64,000 nucleotides of DNA from Heracleum sosnowskyi (lineage: Eukaryota; Streptophyta; Magnoliopsida; Apiales; Apiaceae). Positions 1-10,931 of this stretch are shown here, piece after piece; position 1 is the stretch's first letter; the number at the start of each line of letters is the position of its first letter. Location of the stretch: positions 42,846,711-42,910,710 of the forward strand of contig CM061245.1 in the NCBI GenBank assembly GCA_030848705.1, given 5' to 3'. The notes under the pieces were generated by a model, which searched no databases, was not told where the DNA came from, and was given only the letters and a program-made list of their open reading frames with translations. The translations under genes and the position numbers were made by a program.

Positions 1-557
1 GTTTTTCTAAAAAGAAAACCATCGAATCCTTTCTTCTTTCACTTTGACCCTTGAAGTTTCTTTTCTTTTTCAGCAAGTGATTTGTACTTCCATTTAAACC
101 TAAACATACCTTGTAATATTTTTTTCACTTTCAGGATGTTTCAGATTTAGACTTAAATCAAATTCTTCCCAGAAGATAAACATCTTGATCTTTTAGGTGC
201 CGACAACTGGTGCAACTGGTCTAGTTCACAGATGACTAACACTCGATCAATACTTCCATTGTCATTCTGGTTGCTTCAATAAAATCACTGGAATCCTATG
301 GTACTAACTCTTAATCATTCAAATACTTCTGGAGTCTTGAAAGTCTTGTTTCTTTATTTGTCATTGATAATGAACTTATTTCCGTGACCTGTTTACGGAC
401 TTCAAGAATACATACCATATTTTGATTTTTTGAGTTTACCTTTTCTTCTTTACTTCTGGATTCCTGTGCTTCTGTTAATATTACTGTCTGTCTTGTCCTT
501 TGTTGAGTTGTAGTTATCTCTGTTACATCTTATGTTACATTATGCTTTACACGTCTC
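1..557. other. Noncoding flank, possible old LTR remnant
   Basis: No ORF of note lies here. The stretch is T-rich and not obviously repetitive. Phrases such as the GTCTTGAAAGTCTTG stretch and CCGTGAC near 385 weakly recall the U3 part of the element B LTR at 26900-27150, so this may be a decayed Sirevirus LTR, but the resemblance is too weak to assign. Confidence 0.3.
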
Positions 558-1648
558 CTTATTATTTTCTTAAATTAAAAAATGATAAAAAGAAATTACT
601 AAATAAATTAGGCTTGTAAAGTAAGTTTATGAGAATATGAAAATAGTAATACTTAATTTTGACTTAAATAGAAAATTCAGTAGAATATTAAGATAATATT
701 TCCTATGTTAGTAAGTATATTCATTAATAAAAAAATTTAGGAGAATATTAAAATTGTATTTAGTTTCCTACATTAGTAAAGATTTTAAAAGCAAGAATAT
801 TAAAATTGTATATTTAGTTTTCTCCATTAGCAAAGATTTAAAAAATAATTGAGATATTTTTAATAAAAAAATTATGAGAATATTACAACTGTATATTCAG
901 TTTCCTCCATTAGTAAAAATTTTAAATGACTTGAAGATAAATTTTTTCAGAATATTAAGATAGTAATTTGACTTAAGAAGAAAGTTTAGGAGAATATAAG
1001 ATAATTAAGATTTCTATTACTGAAGATTTAAAAGACAATTTAGATATTTTATAACCTTTAATATTATTAATTCAAAATTTTGAGAAAAATTAGAAAAATA
1101 GATCAAGGCAATTTGAGAGACGTCTCTCTAATCGTCTCGCACCTCTCATATCGTCTACTTATTATTTTCCTCGATTAAAAGATAGTAAAAAAATAAATTA
1201 CTAAATAAATTGGATTCGTAGAGTAAGTTTAGGAGAATATTAATATAGTATACTTAGTTTTGATTTAAATAGAAAATTCAGGAAAATATTAAGATAATTT
1301 TTTCTATGTTAGTAATTATATTCATTAATAAAACATTTATGAGAATATTAAAATTGTATTTAGTTTTCTATATTAGTAAATTTTTTAAAGGTAAGAATAT
1401 TAAAATTGTATATTTACTTTCCTCCATTAGCAAAGATTTAAAAGATAATTGAGATATTTTTTAATCGAAAAATTAGGAGAACATTAAAACTGTATAACCA
1501 GTTTTCTCCATTAGTAAAGATTATAAATGCAAGAACATTAAACTTGAATATTTAGTTTCCTCCATTAGTAAATATTTTAAAGACAATTGAGATATTTTCG
1601 AATCTTAATTGTTAATAATTCAAAATTTTGAGAAAATTAGAAAAAATA
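558..1648. repeat. Tandem duplication, ~600 bp period, AT-rich
   Basis: Two direct copies start at about 558 and 1158, each opening with TTATTATTTTC and closing with AATTCAAAATTTTGAGAAAA. Inside each copy a shorter unit recurs several times, built on GAATATTAAAATTGTA, then TTTAGTTTCCTCCATTAG and TAAAGATTTTAAA. The second copy is cut by the left end of element A at 1649. No coding potential is visible. It looks like local satellite-like or tandemly duplicated noncoding DNA into which element A inserted. Confidence 0.75.
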
Positions 1649-2855
1649 TGTTAGTTATGAATATCACAAGTAAACTAGACAGAAGGGGGGGGGGGTGAAT
1701 GGATAGTTTGAATGTTTTTCATTTCTTGAAGCTTAGATCTGTGTTTGATTGTGTATGTATGAGAATGCGGAAATAAGAATAAACAGAACACAGACAATCA
1801 CTTTAATCTACTTTGTATAAAGTAAATCAAATACTACAACTTCCAAAATTTCACAACGGAAATTCTGGCTTCTAAACAAGAACAATGTTTTCTTGTTTTC
1901 TTACAGAGAAAAGAGTGCTTGAATAATTCTATGTGTATCTCTCTTACAACTAACTATAGGGTGTGCACAATATATATGACCTATACAGACTGGGATACCC
2001 CTAACTGTAACTCCATCTTGTTTTTCCATAAGAGGTTAACTGTGCCAGGAAGGACCACTTGCTTTCTGTCATCCTTTCCCTTATCTTTAGCTACTTGTCT
2101 CTATTCTTTCTCTCCAAGTTATGCTGTGGATTTGCCATCTGTCTTTGGACCACTTAACCGTAACAGATGCTTCAGTATTTGTCTCCATGAACTTTTGATT
2201 ATGTACCTTGATTTGTCTTGTTGTAAAACGCCCAAGTGTTGATATCGTGAACTCCAACATACTCCTTATTTAGTGACTTGTCGACATAGAGCATTTAGGA
2301 CTTTGCTATATAAGGACTTTGATATATGACCATTTTAAGAGTATGCGATATGGCATATTTCAGACTTCATGACATAGTCTTTGAGGACTTCACGATCTAG
2401 TACATTTCAGACTATGCGATCTCAACACTTCACGACATGTGCCTTGAGGACTTCACGACATAGTTCATTTCAGACTATGCGATCTCAGCACTTCACGACA
2501 TGGACTTTGAGGACTTCACGACATAGCTCATTCTGACTTCATGATCTAGGGACTTAGACAAATTTCTGTAACTTATTTCTTCATGGCCTTATTCACTTTT
2601 ATCTTGCTGCATGAACAAATTGAACTTCTTCCAAGATGATTATTTCATGGCCTATATACATTCTAGTTGCAAGAAACTCACTAAGCTCATTATAGAATTG
2701 AGCATACAGAATAAATCTAAGTACATGATAACAAGACAAGTACAATAGAGACTTATACTATATCCCAGTGATAAACTTCACCAGGTCATGTAGAGTGACA
2801 GTCACAAGCTGTAGGCTTGTTAGTAGTGGTATTCAGACATGCCTTGAGCCTAACA
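1649..2855 (-). repeat. Element A 3' LTR (complete)
   Basis: The 1207 bp repeat begins TGTTAGTTATG and ends GCCTAACA, giving the TG...CA ends and short inverted termini expected of an LTR. A G-run follows about 35 bases inside the left end, as in the other Sirevirus LTRs of this window. The polypurine tract abuts its right end, so in the minus-strand reading this is the 3' LTR. The short plus-strand ORF at 1919-2242 lies wholly inside it, is also found at 13763 and is taken as fortuitous. Confidence 0.92.
2241..2549. promoter_or_regulatory. Iterated motif cluster in element A 3' LTR
   Basis: About ten copies of a 15-base motif close to GACTTCACGACATAG are packed here, with variants ending CGATCTAG, TGACATAG or reading ATGCGATCTC. 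Clear copies sit at 2275, 2363, 2386, 2449, 2512 and 2535. In the sense strand of the element this is the U3/promoter side of the LTR. Related copies, many inverted, occur again at 7570-7990 upstream of the env-like ORF. A protein-binding role is inferred from the iteration and placement. Confidence 0.7.
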
Positions 2856-2870
2856 ATCTCCCCCAAATTG
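2856..2870 (-). other. Element A polypurine tract
   Basis: ATCTCCCCCAAATT on the plus strand reads as a purine-rich tract on the minus strand directly abutting the 3' LTR. It is the expected primer for plus-strand DNA synthesis during reverse transcription. Elements B, C, D, E and F have equivalents at the same place. Confidence 0.85.
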
Positions 2871-4250
2871 TGAGTAAGAAACTTAGGCACAATTTCATGT
2901 CTGATAACAAACCTACCTTACATAAAAGGAAGTAAATTGCAGAATAAACAACAGATGAACATTGTGAACATATTTTGATTACAAACAGAAAATGACAGCT
3001 TACAGATGATTTTTCTGTTACTGAGCAGCTTCAACTTCCATTTGTTGGTGTAGATATTCTTCATAGACTTTCTTCTTTCTTGCTTCTTCCATCTTGTTGT
3101 TTTCTGAAATGGCTATGAGAATTTCATCCCTTGCTGTCATCTCTTCTATGAGAGGAGAGTTTTCTAAGTCTTCAGCAGCTGCTCTCAGAGCACTTTCTAC
3201 ATAAGAGTTCAAGTGTTCCATCCTTATTTTGCTTTTCCCTCCATTTTTGTTCTTGTACTCCACTACATAAGGATTGAACTTCACCCTGTAGAGCCCCTTC
3301 TTCCTTAGTTCCATTGCCTTCTCTTCCATCTCCGCTATCTTCTTTTCTTTCTGAATTCTTCTCTCTTCATTCAACTTCCTTACTTCTTCCTGATAATCAT
3401 ATTGCATTTTTAAGTACCTGACAATTTCTATCTTCCAGATCCTTTCTTATTTTTCTTCAAAGTTCAGTAAAGCATTGATTCTCTCTAGATCATAGATAGG
3501 GAAGAATTGCCAGCTTCCTGTTTTCATTTCTCTCTCCCTTCCATTAGTGTACTTAATTTCTAGATGATCTTGAATAACTTTGACTTCAAAGATCCTTTGA
3601 GCTCTCAAGAATGCTAGAGCTTCTTCATCATAGTCTTCATCCAAAGGAGGTACATTTAGCCCAATAACATTAATGATCACTCCAGTTTTCTTTGTTATCC
3701 TTGTTCTTTTGGCTACACTCTTGATCTTCCAATGCTTCACTTGAGGTAGCTTTCTGGAACATGGAGAATTTGTCTTCAATGCCACATCATTTGGAAGTAA
3801 CTTTGATCCCTTTCCCCTTATCCACTGTAGAATTCCACTAGTTGTGACTTTGTGGAAGGGTCTTTTTGATTTCACCTTTGTGGTTTTACTTTCCTTCTAT
3901 GGCAAATCAGCTTCAGAAGCCTTAGTTGCAGATTTTGGTGGATCATTACTAGCAGTATCCACCCTAGACTTAGAGTCTTGTTTTGTGATTAAAATACTGC
4001 TAGCAATGTCCTTGGCTTGCTGATTTCCACTCTTTCTCTTCTCAGACTCTCTTTTCCCTTGATCATCTTTCTTGTCATCTTTAGCATCTTTGGATTTTCT
4101 TAATGACCTTCTCCTGCTGCTCTCACTCTTTCCATCCTTATCACTCCTGTGGTGACTTCTTCTCCTACCACTCTTGTCTTCATCATCCTTGTCTTCCTTT
4201 TTATCTCTCCTTACTTTGAGTGATTCAAGTATTCTGCCAGAAGTATTCAA
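2871..4250 (-). pseudogene. Element A env-like ORF, C-terminal part, broken in three
   Basis: Three consecutive minus-strand reading frames (4250-3897, 3875-3447, 3407-3018) carry the C-terminal end of the env-like region. The first is very rich in Lys, Arg, Asp and Ser (a KSxRRRS-like, highly charged linker). The second contains a compact segment with an RAQRIFEVKVIQDHLEIKY stretch and a following basic region. The third is a Glu/Lys-rich helical tail with coiled-coil character. They are separated by stops or frameshifts but keep the order seen in elements C and F (charged linker, globular C-domain, Glu/Lys tail). No membrane segment is visible. About 160 bases of untranslated sequence follow before the polypurine tract. 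Confidence 0.7.
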
Positions 4251-5749
4251 GTATTCAAGTATCTCTTCTTGTCCTTGGCTTTAGTGGCTTTTAGAAACTC
4301 CAGGAAGGCTTTGTCATGATAGACATTTGAGCTTGCAACTTCCTGTAGGTTGGCCTTTGTGACAATGTCTACCTTTATAGGTTGAGCAGTTGATATGGCT
4401 GGAGGAGCACTGACATTCATATTCATTGAGCCAGGGTAGTAGGTGGAAGTGACAGTGCTCTTTTGTCCATCTTTGTTGATGATCTCAACTGTAGGAAAGG
4501 TGAGTGGCTTTAGAGCTTCCTCAACGAGTATCCCTTTCTGTTTTGCTGATCTAGCTCCCCCTCTCTTCTTTAAGATAGAGCTCTCCTGTTCATTTTCCCC
4601 CTTAGGCTTGGTATTAGAAGATTTGCCTTGAGCTTCACCAGGGATTGGAAGGTTCATGTGCTTCATCATTGCAGTCATCATCTGTTGCTGGACTAGCAGA
4701 ATGTTTGAAGTTGCATTGCTTTGGTCATCCAGCTTAGAATTGAGTTGCTCCAAAGAGTGATTTAAGCCTTTGATTTCAAACTTAAGCTCAGCCACCTCCC
4801 TTTCCAGCTTGTCAACCTTGGAGAACAAGTGCTCAGATTTAAAGGAGTTGAGAGATTGATCCTTGAGCCTTGAGAATTCAAATTTGTTGATGTTGGAGAG
4901 AGGAACTTCATCTACCAGTTTATCCCCATACCGGTTCTTCCACATCACAGAGATCATGGAGTTGGAGTTGATATTTGATTGCACCTGATTGTCTAGCTTG
5001 GTAGAGAGCTTCTTGAGATTGTCAGTAACCAAGGCTAGGGTGCAGTCCATCTTAGTGACATGCTTAGTAGTTTTTTGAACCTCATGTAGGATGCCATCCA
5101 CCTTGGGAAAATCAAATAGATATGTATTCTTCAGCTTTGTCAGAGACTGATCTGTTTCTTCCTTGATTGAAGAGATTTCTGATTGAAGACCTTTTCCAAT
5201 ATAATGCAGAGCCTTGAGTTGATTCTTGTAGACATCATTGACTGCATCATACACTTCTGCAGGAGACAGACTCTTGGCATTAGACCCCAAAGTTGTGAGA
5301 TAGTCTTCCCTGAGAAATGCAAGAGCATCTTTAAGCTTCACTGCCCTCTTTGCATCCAACCAGGCATCCACATTTCCATCCTGTTGGGCTTCATCAATGA
5401 TCTTTTCTTTTTGAGATTCAACATCCTCCTTGTGACATAAAAGAATGGCCTCATAATCCTTGTTGGGGAGGCCTGCTGTAAGAAGATGTTGAGCTATTTT
5501 TGAGAACTCATCTATCTGTGCCACATTTAAGCTTTGGAGGGCTTCTTCCGTCAATATTGATGGCACAGATGATGATCCTGAAGGTATGTCATGGTGCACA
5601 GACCCCAGCCATTGTGACAAGGTTGCCTGAGCTAAGTTAGAGCTAGTGCTAGGCACCTCTGTTGCAGATAAAGATTCTACAACAGGAATGAAAGATGTGT
5701 GAGTCTCATCCAGCCTTGGAATGGTTGTAGAGTATGTTGATGTCTCCAT
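4247..5749 (-). pseudogene. Element A env-like ORF, central coiled-coil part
   Basis: This 500-codon open frame overlaps the 507-codon frame upstream by about 44 bases in a different frame, so the two are probably one original ORF separated by a frameshift. The first ~90 residues are Ser/Thr-rich. Residues ~90-350 are strongly helical with heptad-like leucines (for example around LEREVAELKFEIKGLNHSLE), which suggests a coiled coil and oligomerisation. The final third is Lys/Pro-rich. No signal peptide or transmembrane helix is seen. The same layout occurs in the intact ORF of element B. The function is unknown. Confidence 0.72.
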
Positions 5750-7229
5750 TGAAATGGGATGATCGAGTTACAACATCATCTCTATGTACCTGTGAAGGCA
5801 GTTCCAAGTCCCTAAGGATTGGAGAGTTAGGCACATAGTCTCCAGTGAAAACTGGTGAAGCCTTTGTGTTTGTGTTGGTGTCATTAAAATATGCCCCATC
5901 GTGCATTTCTTGAACAACTGAATGTATGTCCTGGGTGGTGAGCAAAGTGTCATGCACCAAGTCACTTGAAGTTAGCTCATTCACAGAGTCAAAATGTGAA
6001 TGATCAAAGACAGAATTGTCATGTGAATGACTATCCTGTTGAAAAGAAATATCTACATTTTGAGATTCTGAGAGAGAAGTGGGGTTTAGATTAGATTTTG
6101 GAAACTCCCCCTGAGAAATAGGAGGAGTTTCAAGTGTGATGTGCTCTCTACTCAGTGTAGTACCACACTGTTGTTCTCCAGAGTCAAGAGTGAGTTCTTG
6201 ACTCTGTACAGACTCCTTATAGATTGTAGTGGGGAGACTACTCTTTTCAATACCAGTGACCTGTTGAGAGGCCACTGACAGTAACAGGTTTACCCCTTTT
6301 AACACATCTAAATCCTGTTGGGAGGATTCAGTGTTGGCTAATTGTTTGGATTTCTTCTTTTGTCTGGTGAGCTGTGACTCAGGTTCCTCACTTCCTAAAT
6401 CTACAGAATCATCAGTAACTATAACGGCTCTCTTTTTGCTCTTCTTTTTAGTAACAACAACCTTTTGAGAGGTTGGTGCACTTGGCTCCCTAATCACTAA
6501 AGTAGTGTTTGGAGATGGTTGACTGGATGGGTTAGGAAGGCCTGGGTTAGACTGTGTAGCTCCATCAGTCTTAGCCTTCCTTTTCCAGGAAAAAGAATGA
6601 TATATGGGCTGATCAAGTGTGTAGGATTCGAATGTTTCTTGCATATGCTCGGTAACACTCAAAACTACATCCACTTGATTCCTAGTGTCCAATGTTCCAA
6701 AAATGACTTTGGACATGGACTTAGGATAAGCCAGCTTTGATGTATCTATGCCTTCTACTTCATGCAACTTACTATCTAGATGATTTAAAATGCATTGAAT
6801 AAAGCGAGGATAGAAAATTTCATTACCTCTACCACGTGGAGTTTTGTCTAACCTTTGAGCCAGTTCTCGAGTGATAATTGCTCCAACATTGATTTGTTGA
6901 TTGTAGGCTAAAGAGTAGGCAAGCTTCACAATAATGTGGCTGATTTGATCCCATCCTGTCTTTCTGCACATGAACACCTTCTGTAGAGCATCAAACAAAT
7001 ACGACCACTCCCTTCTTACATTTTTCTTATTCAACTTGGCCATTTCAATTGTATCAGTGTAATGAATGAATTCCAAAAACTCCACCATCTGATTATCATT
7101 AGTTTCAGCATCATGGCTCTCAGTCTTGAACCCAAAAGTCTCATTTACCTCATTTTCCCCAAATTGCATTTGCTTTCCTCCAACAGTACAATGTATCTCT
7201 GTGAATGATGTTCCATCCTCCTTGGCCAT
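5706..7229 (-). pseudogene. Element A env-like ORF, N-terminal part
   Basis: This is a 507-codon frame beginning MAKEDGTSFTEI. Residues ~1-230 form a conserved globular domain that resembles, by eye, the N-terminal region of the element B and C env-like products (an aromatic/REW motif around 80, a YPRFIQCILNHL-like motif around 155). After that comes a Ser/Thr/Gln/Pro-rich linker with basic clusters (KKKSKKRAV, RQKKKSKQL) that could serve as nuclear localisation signals. It lies downstream of pol, where Sireviruses carry their extra ORF, called envelope-like by position only. I see no evidence of membrane insertion. The real start may lie further upstream in a broken frame. Confidence 0.72.
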
Positions 7230-8166
7230 GACAGTACGGGTATCAGTCCTCCAGAAAGCTTCTAGTAAGTCAACATATATAGGTGGGTTCTTTGTGAGGG
7301 CTTGGTGAAGGTAAGAGGTGTTTAAAAAGCGTACAAAGCACTTGTACCTAGGGTTGGCTTCAGTATCAGAGGGGATTGTAAGAAAGTTTGTTTCTTTGGG
7401 TATGTATGACTAGAGTGTTTGATGATGATGTTGTCTGAGATTTGGGTGCCATTTCTGAGTTTGAGATTGAAAAGAGAGAGAAAGATGTTGGAATTAGGGT
7501 TGAGAATTGAGAGAAATCGACAAGATGAAAAGGTGAGAAAGAGTTTGAAAAATGTATTTATATGACTGAGACAGTGCGATGTAGAGATATGAACATGTAC
7601 AGACCATTCCAATGTCGTGAAGTCTCAAAATAGACTGTATCATGAAGTCTAGCAAAGTACATCGCAAAGTCTAGAAAAGAACTATGTCGCAAAGTCTAGA
7701 GGGTAAAAGTATAAAGGAGACTTTGCGATATAGTATAAATACCTTGTCAAGAACTCTCGTTTGGAATTGCAATCAATTTGTCAAACATATATCAAAATTT
7801 TGAAAAAAAAAATCAATTTAATTCAAAATTCTGTCAATATGTGGGGACTTGTCGATATAGTTATTCTTTGTCGCGGAGTCCATTAAGTAGATCGCAAACT
7901 CAAGAATTGAACTATATCGCGAAGTCTCACAACTTTGACAGTTTGCGATATAGGTCTGTTTATTTTGAACTAAGTCGTGAACTCTTAAAATCACCTATAT
8001 AGAGATGTCTTAAAAGATTACAGTTCCAAAAACAAATATGATTTAGAAAAATATGCAGTAAAATACTGAAATATTTATAAATCATATCTCAGCTAATTTT
8101 CACTCCAATCAAATAGAGCATTTAAATATAGTAAAAATTTACTACAACAACAATTAACTAGTATAA
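7230..8166 (-). promoter_or_regulatory. Element A pol to env-like spacer with motif cluster
   Basis: No gene is supported in these ~940 bases between the end of pol and the env-like ORF. From about 7570 to 7987 there are around ten copies of the LTR motif in both orientations: CTATGTCGCAAAGTCT at 7682, GACTTTGCGATATAG at 7719, GACTTGTCGATATAG at 7846, CTATATCGCGAAGTCT at 7912 and weaker ones at 7611, 7639, 7660, 7868 and 7970. The location just upstream of the env-like ORF suggests a promoter or enhancer for a subgenomic env-like transcript. That role is inferred. Confidence 0.6.
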
Positions 8167-9038
8167 TTACTTAGAACTAGTAAATGAAGGATTGAGCATT
8201 CCAATTTCACTCACTAGTCTGTTGAAGACAGCTTCATTTAGAGGTTTAGTAAATATGTCAGCTAATTGTTTCTCAGTTGGAACATTAGACAATGCTATAG
8301 TACCATTTGCAGCATGTTCCCTAATGAAATGGTACCTTATCTCAATATGCTTCGTAGTAGAGTGATTAACAGGATTGACAACAATGGATATTGCACTAGT
8401 ATTGTCACACATTAGAGGAATGTTTTCCAACACTAGTCCATAGTCCATTAGTTGATTTCTAATCCAAAGCAATTGAGCACAGCAGCTTCCAGTAGCAATA
8501 TATTCAGCTTCAGCTGTAGATGTTGCTGTGGATTGTTGTTTCTTACTGAACCAGGATACTAACCTTTGGCCTAAGAATTGGCAGCTTCCTGAAGTGCTCT
8601 TTCTGTCAATTCTGCATCCAGGTTGAACCCTGTGCCCTTTGGATACCATAAGCCAAGATTAGGAGTCCCCCTTAGATATTTGAAAATCCTTTTGATTGCT
8701 ATCATGTGAGATTCCTTGGGATCAGATTGAAACCTTGCACATAGACATGTAGCAAACATTATGTCTGGCCTGCTAGCTGTGAGATAGAGTAATGATCCAA
8801 CCATGCCTCTGTAAACCTTGATGTCAACTCTCTTTCCTCTTTTGTCTTCATCAAGCTTAATTGCAGTTGACATTGGAGTTTTTGCAGGGGATGAATCTTC
8901 TAAACCATATTTCTTCAAAAGATCTTTGACATACTTGGATTGATTTATGAAGATGCCATCCTTCCTTTGATTTACTTGCAAACCTAAGAAGTAGGTTAAC
9001 TCTCCCATCATACTCATCTCATACTTGCTTTGCATCAA
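8167..9038 (-). pseudogene. Element A pol: RT thumb region and RNase H, broken
   Basis: Two frames (9038-8571 and 8649-8167) carry the last part of Copia reverse transcriptase and RNase H. The first has the SKYEMSMMGELTYFLGLQV and YRGMVGSLLYLTASRPDIMF signatures. The second has GCRIDRKSTSGSCQFLG, TSTAEAEYIATGSCC and CDNTSAI, ending in the ADIFTKPL tail typical of Copia pol. The frames change near 8620-8630. There the YSDADYAG-type box holding the first RNase H catalytic aspartate is missing, apparently by a deletion of about 30 bases. The remaining RNase H Glu and Asp boxes are readable. Confidence 0.85.
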
Positions 9039-9526
9039 CTTGGAAAACCTTTAAACAGAGATTTTCATTTGAAGATCCACATAGATCTGAACTAGAATGA
9101 GATCATTACCATGTTTCTTGAAGAATAGAGTTTTATCATTGTACCTCTTGTGAATTGATGCTCGAGAAGAAATTGAGATAGGGTTTCATACCAGGCTCTA
9201 GGTGCCTGTTTGAGTCCATAGAGTGCCTTAAGCAATCTGTACACAAAATTTGGAAATTCTTCATTTTCAAAGCCAGGAGGTTGAGACACATATACTTCCT
9301 CAGCAAGATCACCTTTGAGAAAAGCACTTTTCACATCCATTTGATACACCTTGAAGTTTGAATGAGCTGTAAAGGCCAAAAATATCCTGATGGCCTCCAG
9401 TCTAGCTACAGGTGCAAATGTCTCATCATAATCAATGCCTTCTTGTTGACAGTATCCTTTAGCAACCAGCCTTGCTTTGTTTCTCACAACTACACCTTCT
9501 TCATCCATTTTGTTCCTGAATACCCA
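9039..9526 (-). pseudogene. Element A pol: reverse transcriptase fingers/palm, active site deleted
   Basis: The main frame (9508-9092) contains RT signatures VVRNKARLVAKGYCQ, YDETFAPVARLEAIR, YQMDVKSAFLKGDL, PPGFE and ALYGLKQAPRAWYE. The catalytic loop should follow at about 9075. Here the sequence reads IYVD and then jumps out of frame, consistent with a ~16 base deletion between short GGAT repeats that removes the second catalytic aspartate. RT from this copy cannot be active. Confidence 0.85.
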
Positions 9527-10920
9527 TTAGGTTTCGATGACATTCTTATCTTCAGGAGGTGGTACTAATTCCCAGACTTTGTTCTTCTCAAATTGATTCA
9601 ATTCTTCCTGCATGGCAACAATCCAATCAGAATGATTTAAAGCTTCTTCAATTACCTTTGGTTCTTCTTGTGATAGAAAGCAGCTATAAAGACATGTATT
9701 CATTGTAGCTCTCCTTGTTCTAACACCTTCACTAGGATCATCAATGTTTTGTTCTCTAGTGTGGGCTATGTCCCATTTTCTTGTATGACCCTGTTCATCT
9801 CTTTGGCTTGACTCAGAGTCATTTTGATCACCGGTATTGGAATTCTCTTCTGCTCCCCCTGTGTTATTGTTTCCTTGCACAGGTGTTTGAAGGTTATCAT
9901 CAAATTCACTTCTTTCATCATTTGGAACAGTTAGAACAGGTGTTTCTTCTTCACTTTCAGAATCTTCAAGATATCCTTGATTTTCAAATCTCAATGGCAC
10001 ACTATCTTTTTCATTTGTTTCAAGTCCAGGGAATTTCTTGTCATTAAAAGTGACGTCCATGCTCTCCATTACTTTGTGTTGCTCAGGTACAAACACTCTG
10101 TATGTTGTCCTTTCTAGAGAGTATCCAATGAAGATACCTTCAAATGCCTTTGCATCAAATTTTCCAACATGCTCAGATGTATCTTTCATCATAAAACACT
10201 TGCTTCCAAATACATGAAGATGCTTGAAGGATGCTCTTTTTCCAGACATCAAAGAGTAAGAAGTTTTTCCAGACCTCTTATTGATTAATGTTCTATTTTG
10301 AACACAACATGTTGTGTTAACAGCATCAGCCCAAAAGCTAGTAGGTAGCTTTACATCCAACAACATTGTTCTTGCAGGCATGTCTCTGATGATTTCTTTC
10401 TTTGCTAGAGAATTCATTGCCTTGACATTTAAGTGAGACAGTTTCTTGAGCCAAAGCCAAAATTCTTCATTTATGGCTTTTGTGGAGAAACAACAAATTT
10501 CAGCCTTGTCTGAAGACTTTAGATTAGCCACAAACAAGCTTCCTTTCTTTACACCAGTTAAAACAACTTCACCACTTTCTCTTTTGGAGATTACACATTG
10601 ATCTTCAACAAATTCAACTTTGAATCCTCTATTGGTGAATTGTCCAATACTCAAGAGATTGTGCTTTAGTCCTTCAACAAATGCTACATCTTTAATTATG
10701 ACATTTCCAGCTTCAACATTGCCATATCCCATTGTATAACCAATGTTGTCATTTCCAAAGGTTGCTGATGGGCCAGCCTTCTCCTCTTGTCATTTCCAAA
10801 GGTTGCTGATGGGCCAGCCTTCTCCTCAAATTGTGATAGCAGGGCTATATCACCAGTCATGTGACTTGAGCATCCACTGTCCAAGATCCATATGACTCTT
10901 TTATTCATGTTGCACTGCAT
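9527..10920 (-). pseudogene. Element A pol: protease and integrase remnant with core deletion
   Basis: 10920-10696 encodes the Copia aspartic protease signature LDSGCSSHMTG. A 41 bp tandem duplication (10746-10827) then shifts the frame into 10732-9527. That frame carries the pre-integrase region (LKKLSHLNVKAMNSL) and, directly after RDMP, the sequence ARTMLLDVKLPTSFWADAVN, which belongs downstream of the integrase catalytic core. The zinc-binding cysteines and the whole DD35E core are therefore missing, a deletion near 10377. The integrase C-terminal segment and the acidic linker towards RT remain, ending with QEELNQFEKNKVWELVP. Confidence 0.87.
10746..10827. repeat. 41 bp perfect tandem duplication in pol
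   Basis: The unit TTGTCATTTCCAAAGG...TTCTCCTC occurs twice head to tail, at 10746-10786 and 10787-10827. Because 41 is not a multiple of three, it breaks the protease/integrase frame. Confidence 0.95.
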
Positions 10921-10931
10921 TCACAACATGA

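Noticed and set aside
1919..2242. 107-codon plus-strand ORF in the element A LTR (related ORF at 13763-14062)
   Set aside because: Antisense to the element, not conserved in length between the two LTRs, and without domains.
2241..2549. Regular short repeats as a CRISPR-like array
   Set aside because: Repeats are degenerate, closely packed without uniform spacers, in an LTR of a plant element.
7322..7612. 96-codon minus-strand ORF upstream of the element A env-like ORF
   Set aside because: Low-complexity Phe/Ser/Leu-rich and overlapping the motif cluster. It has no counterpart in B or C spacers.
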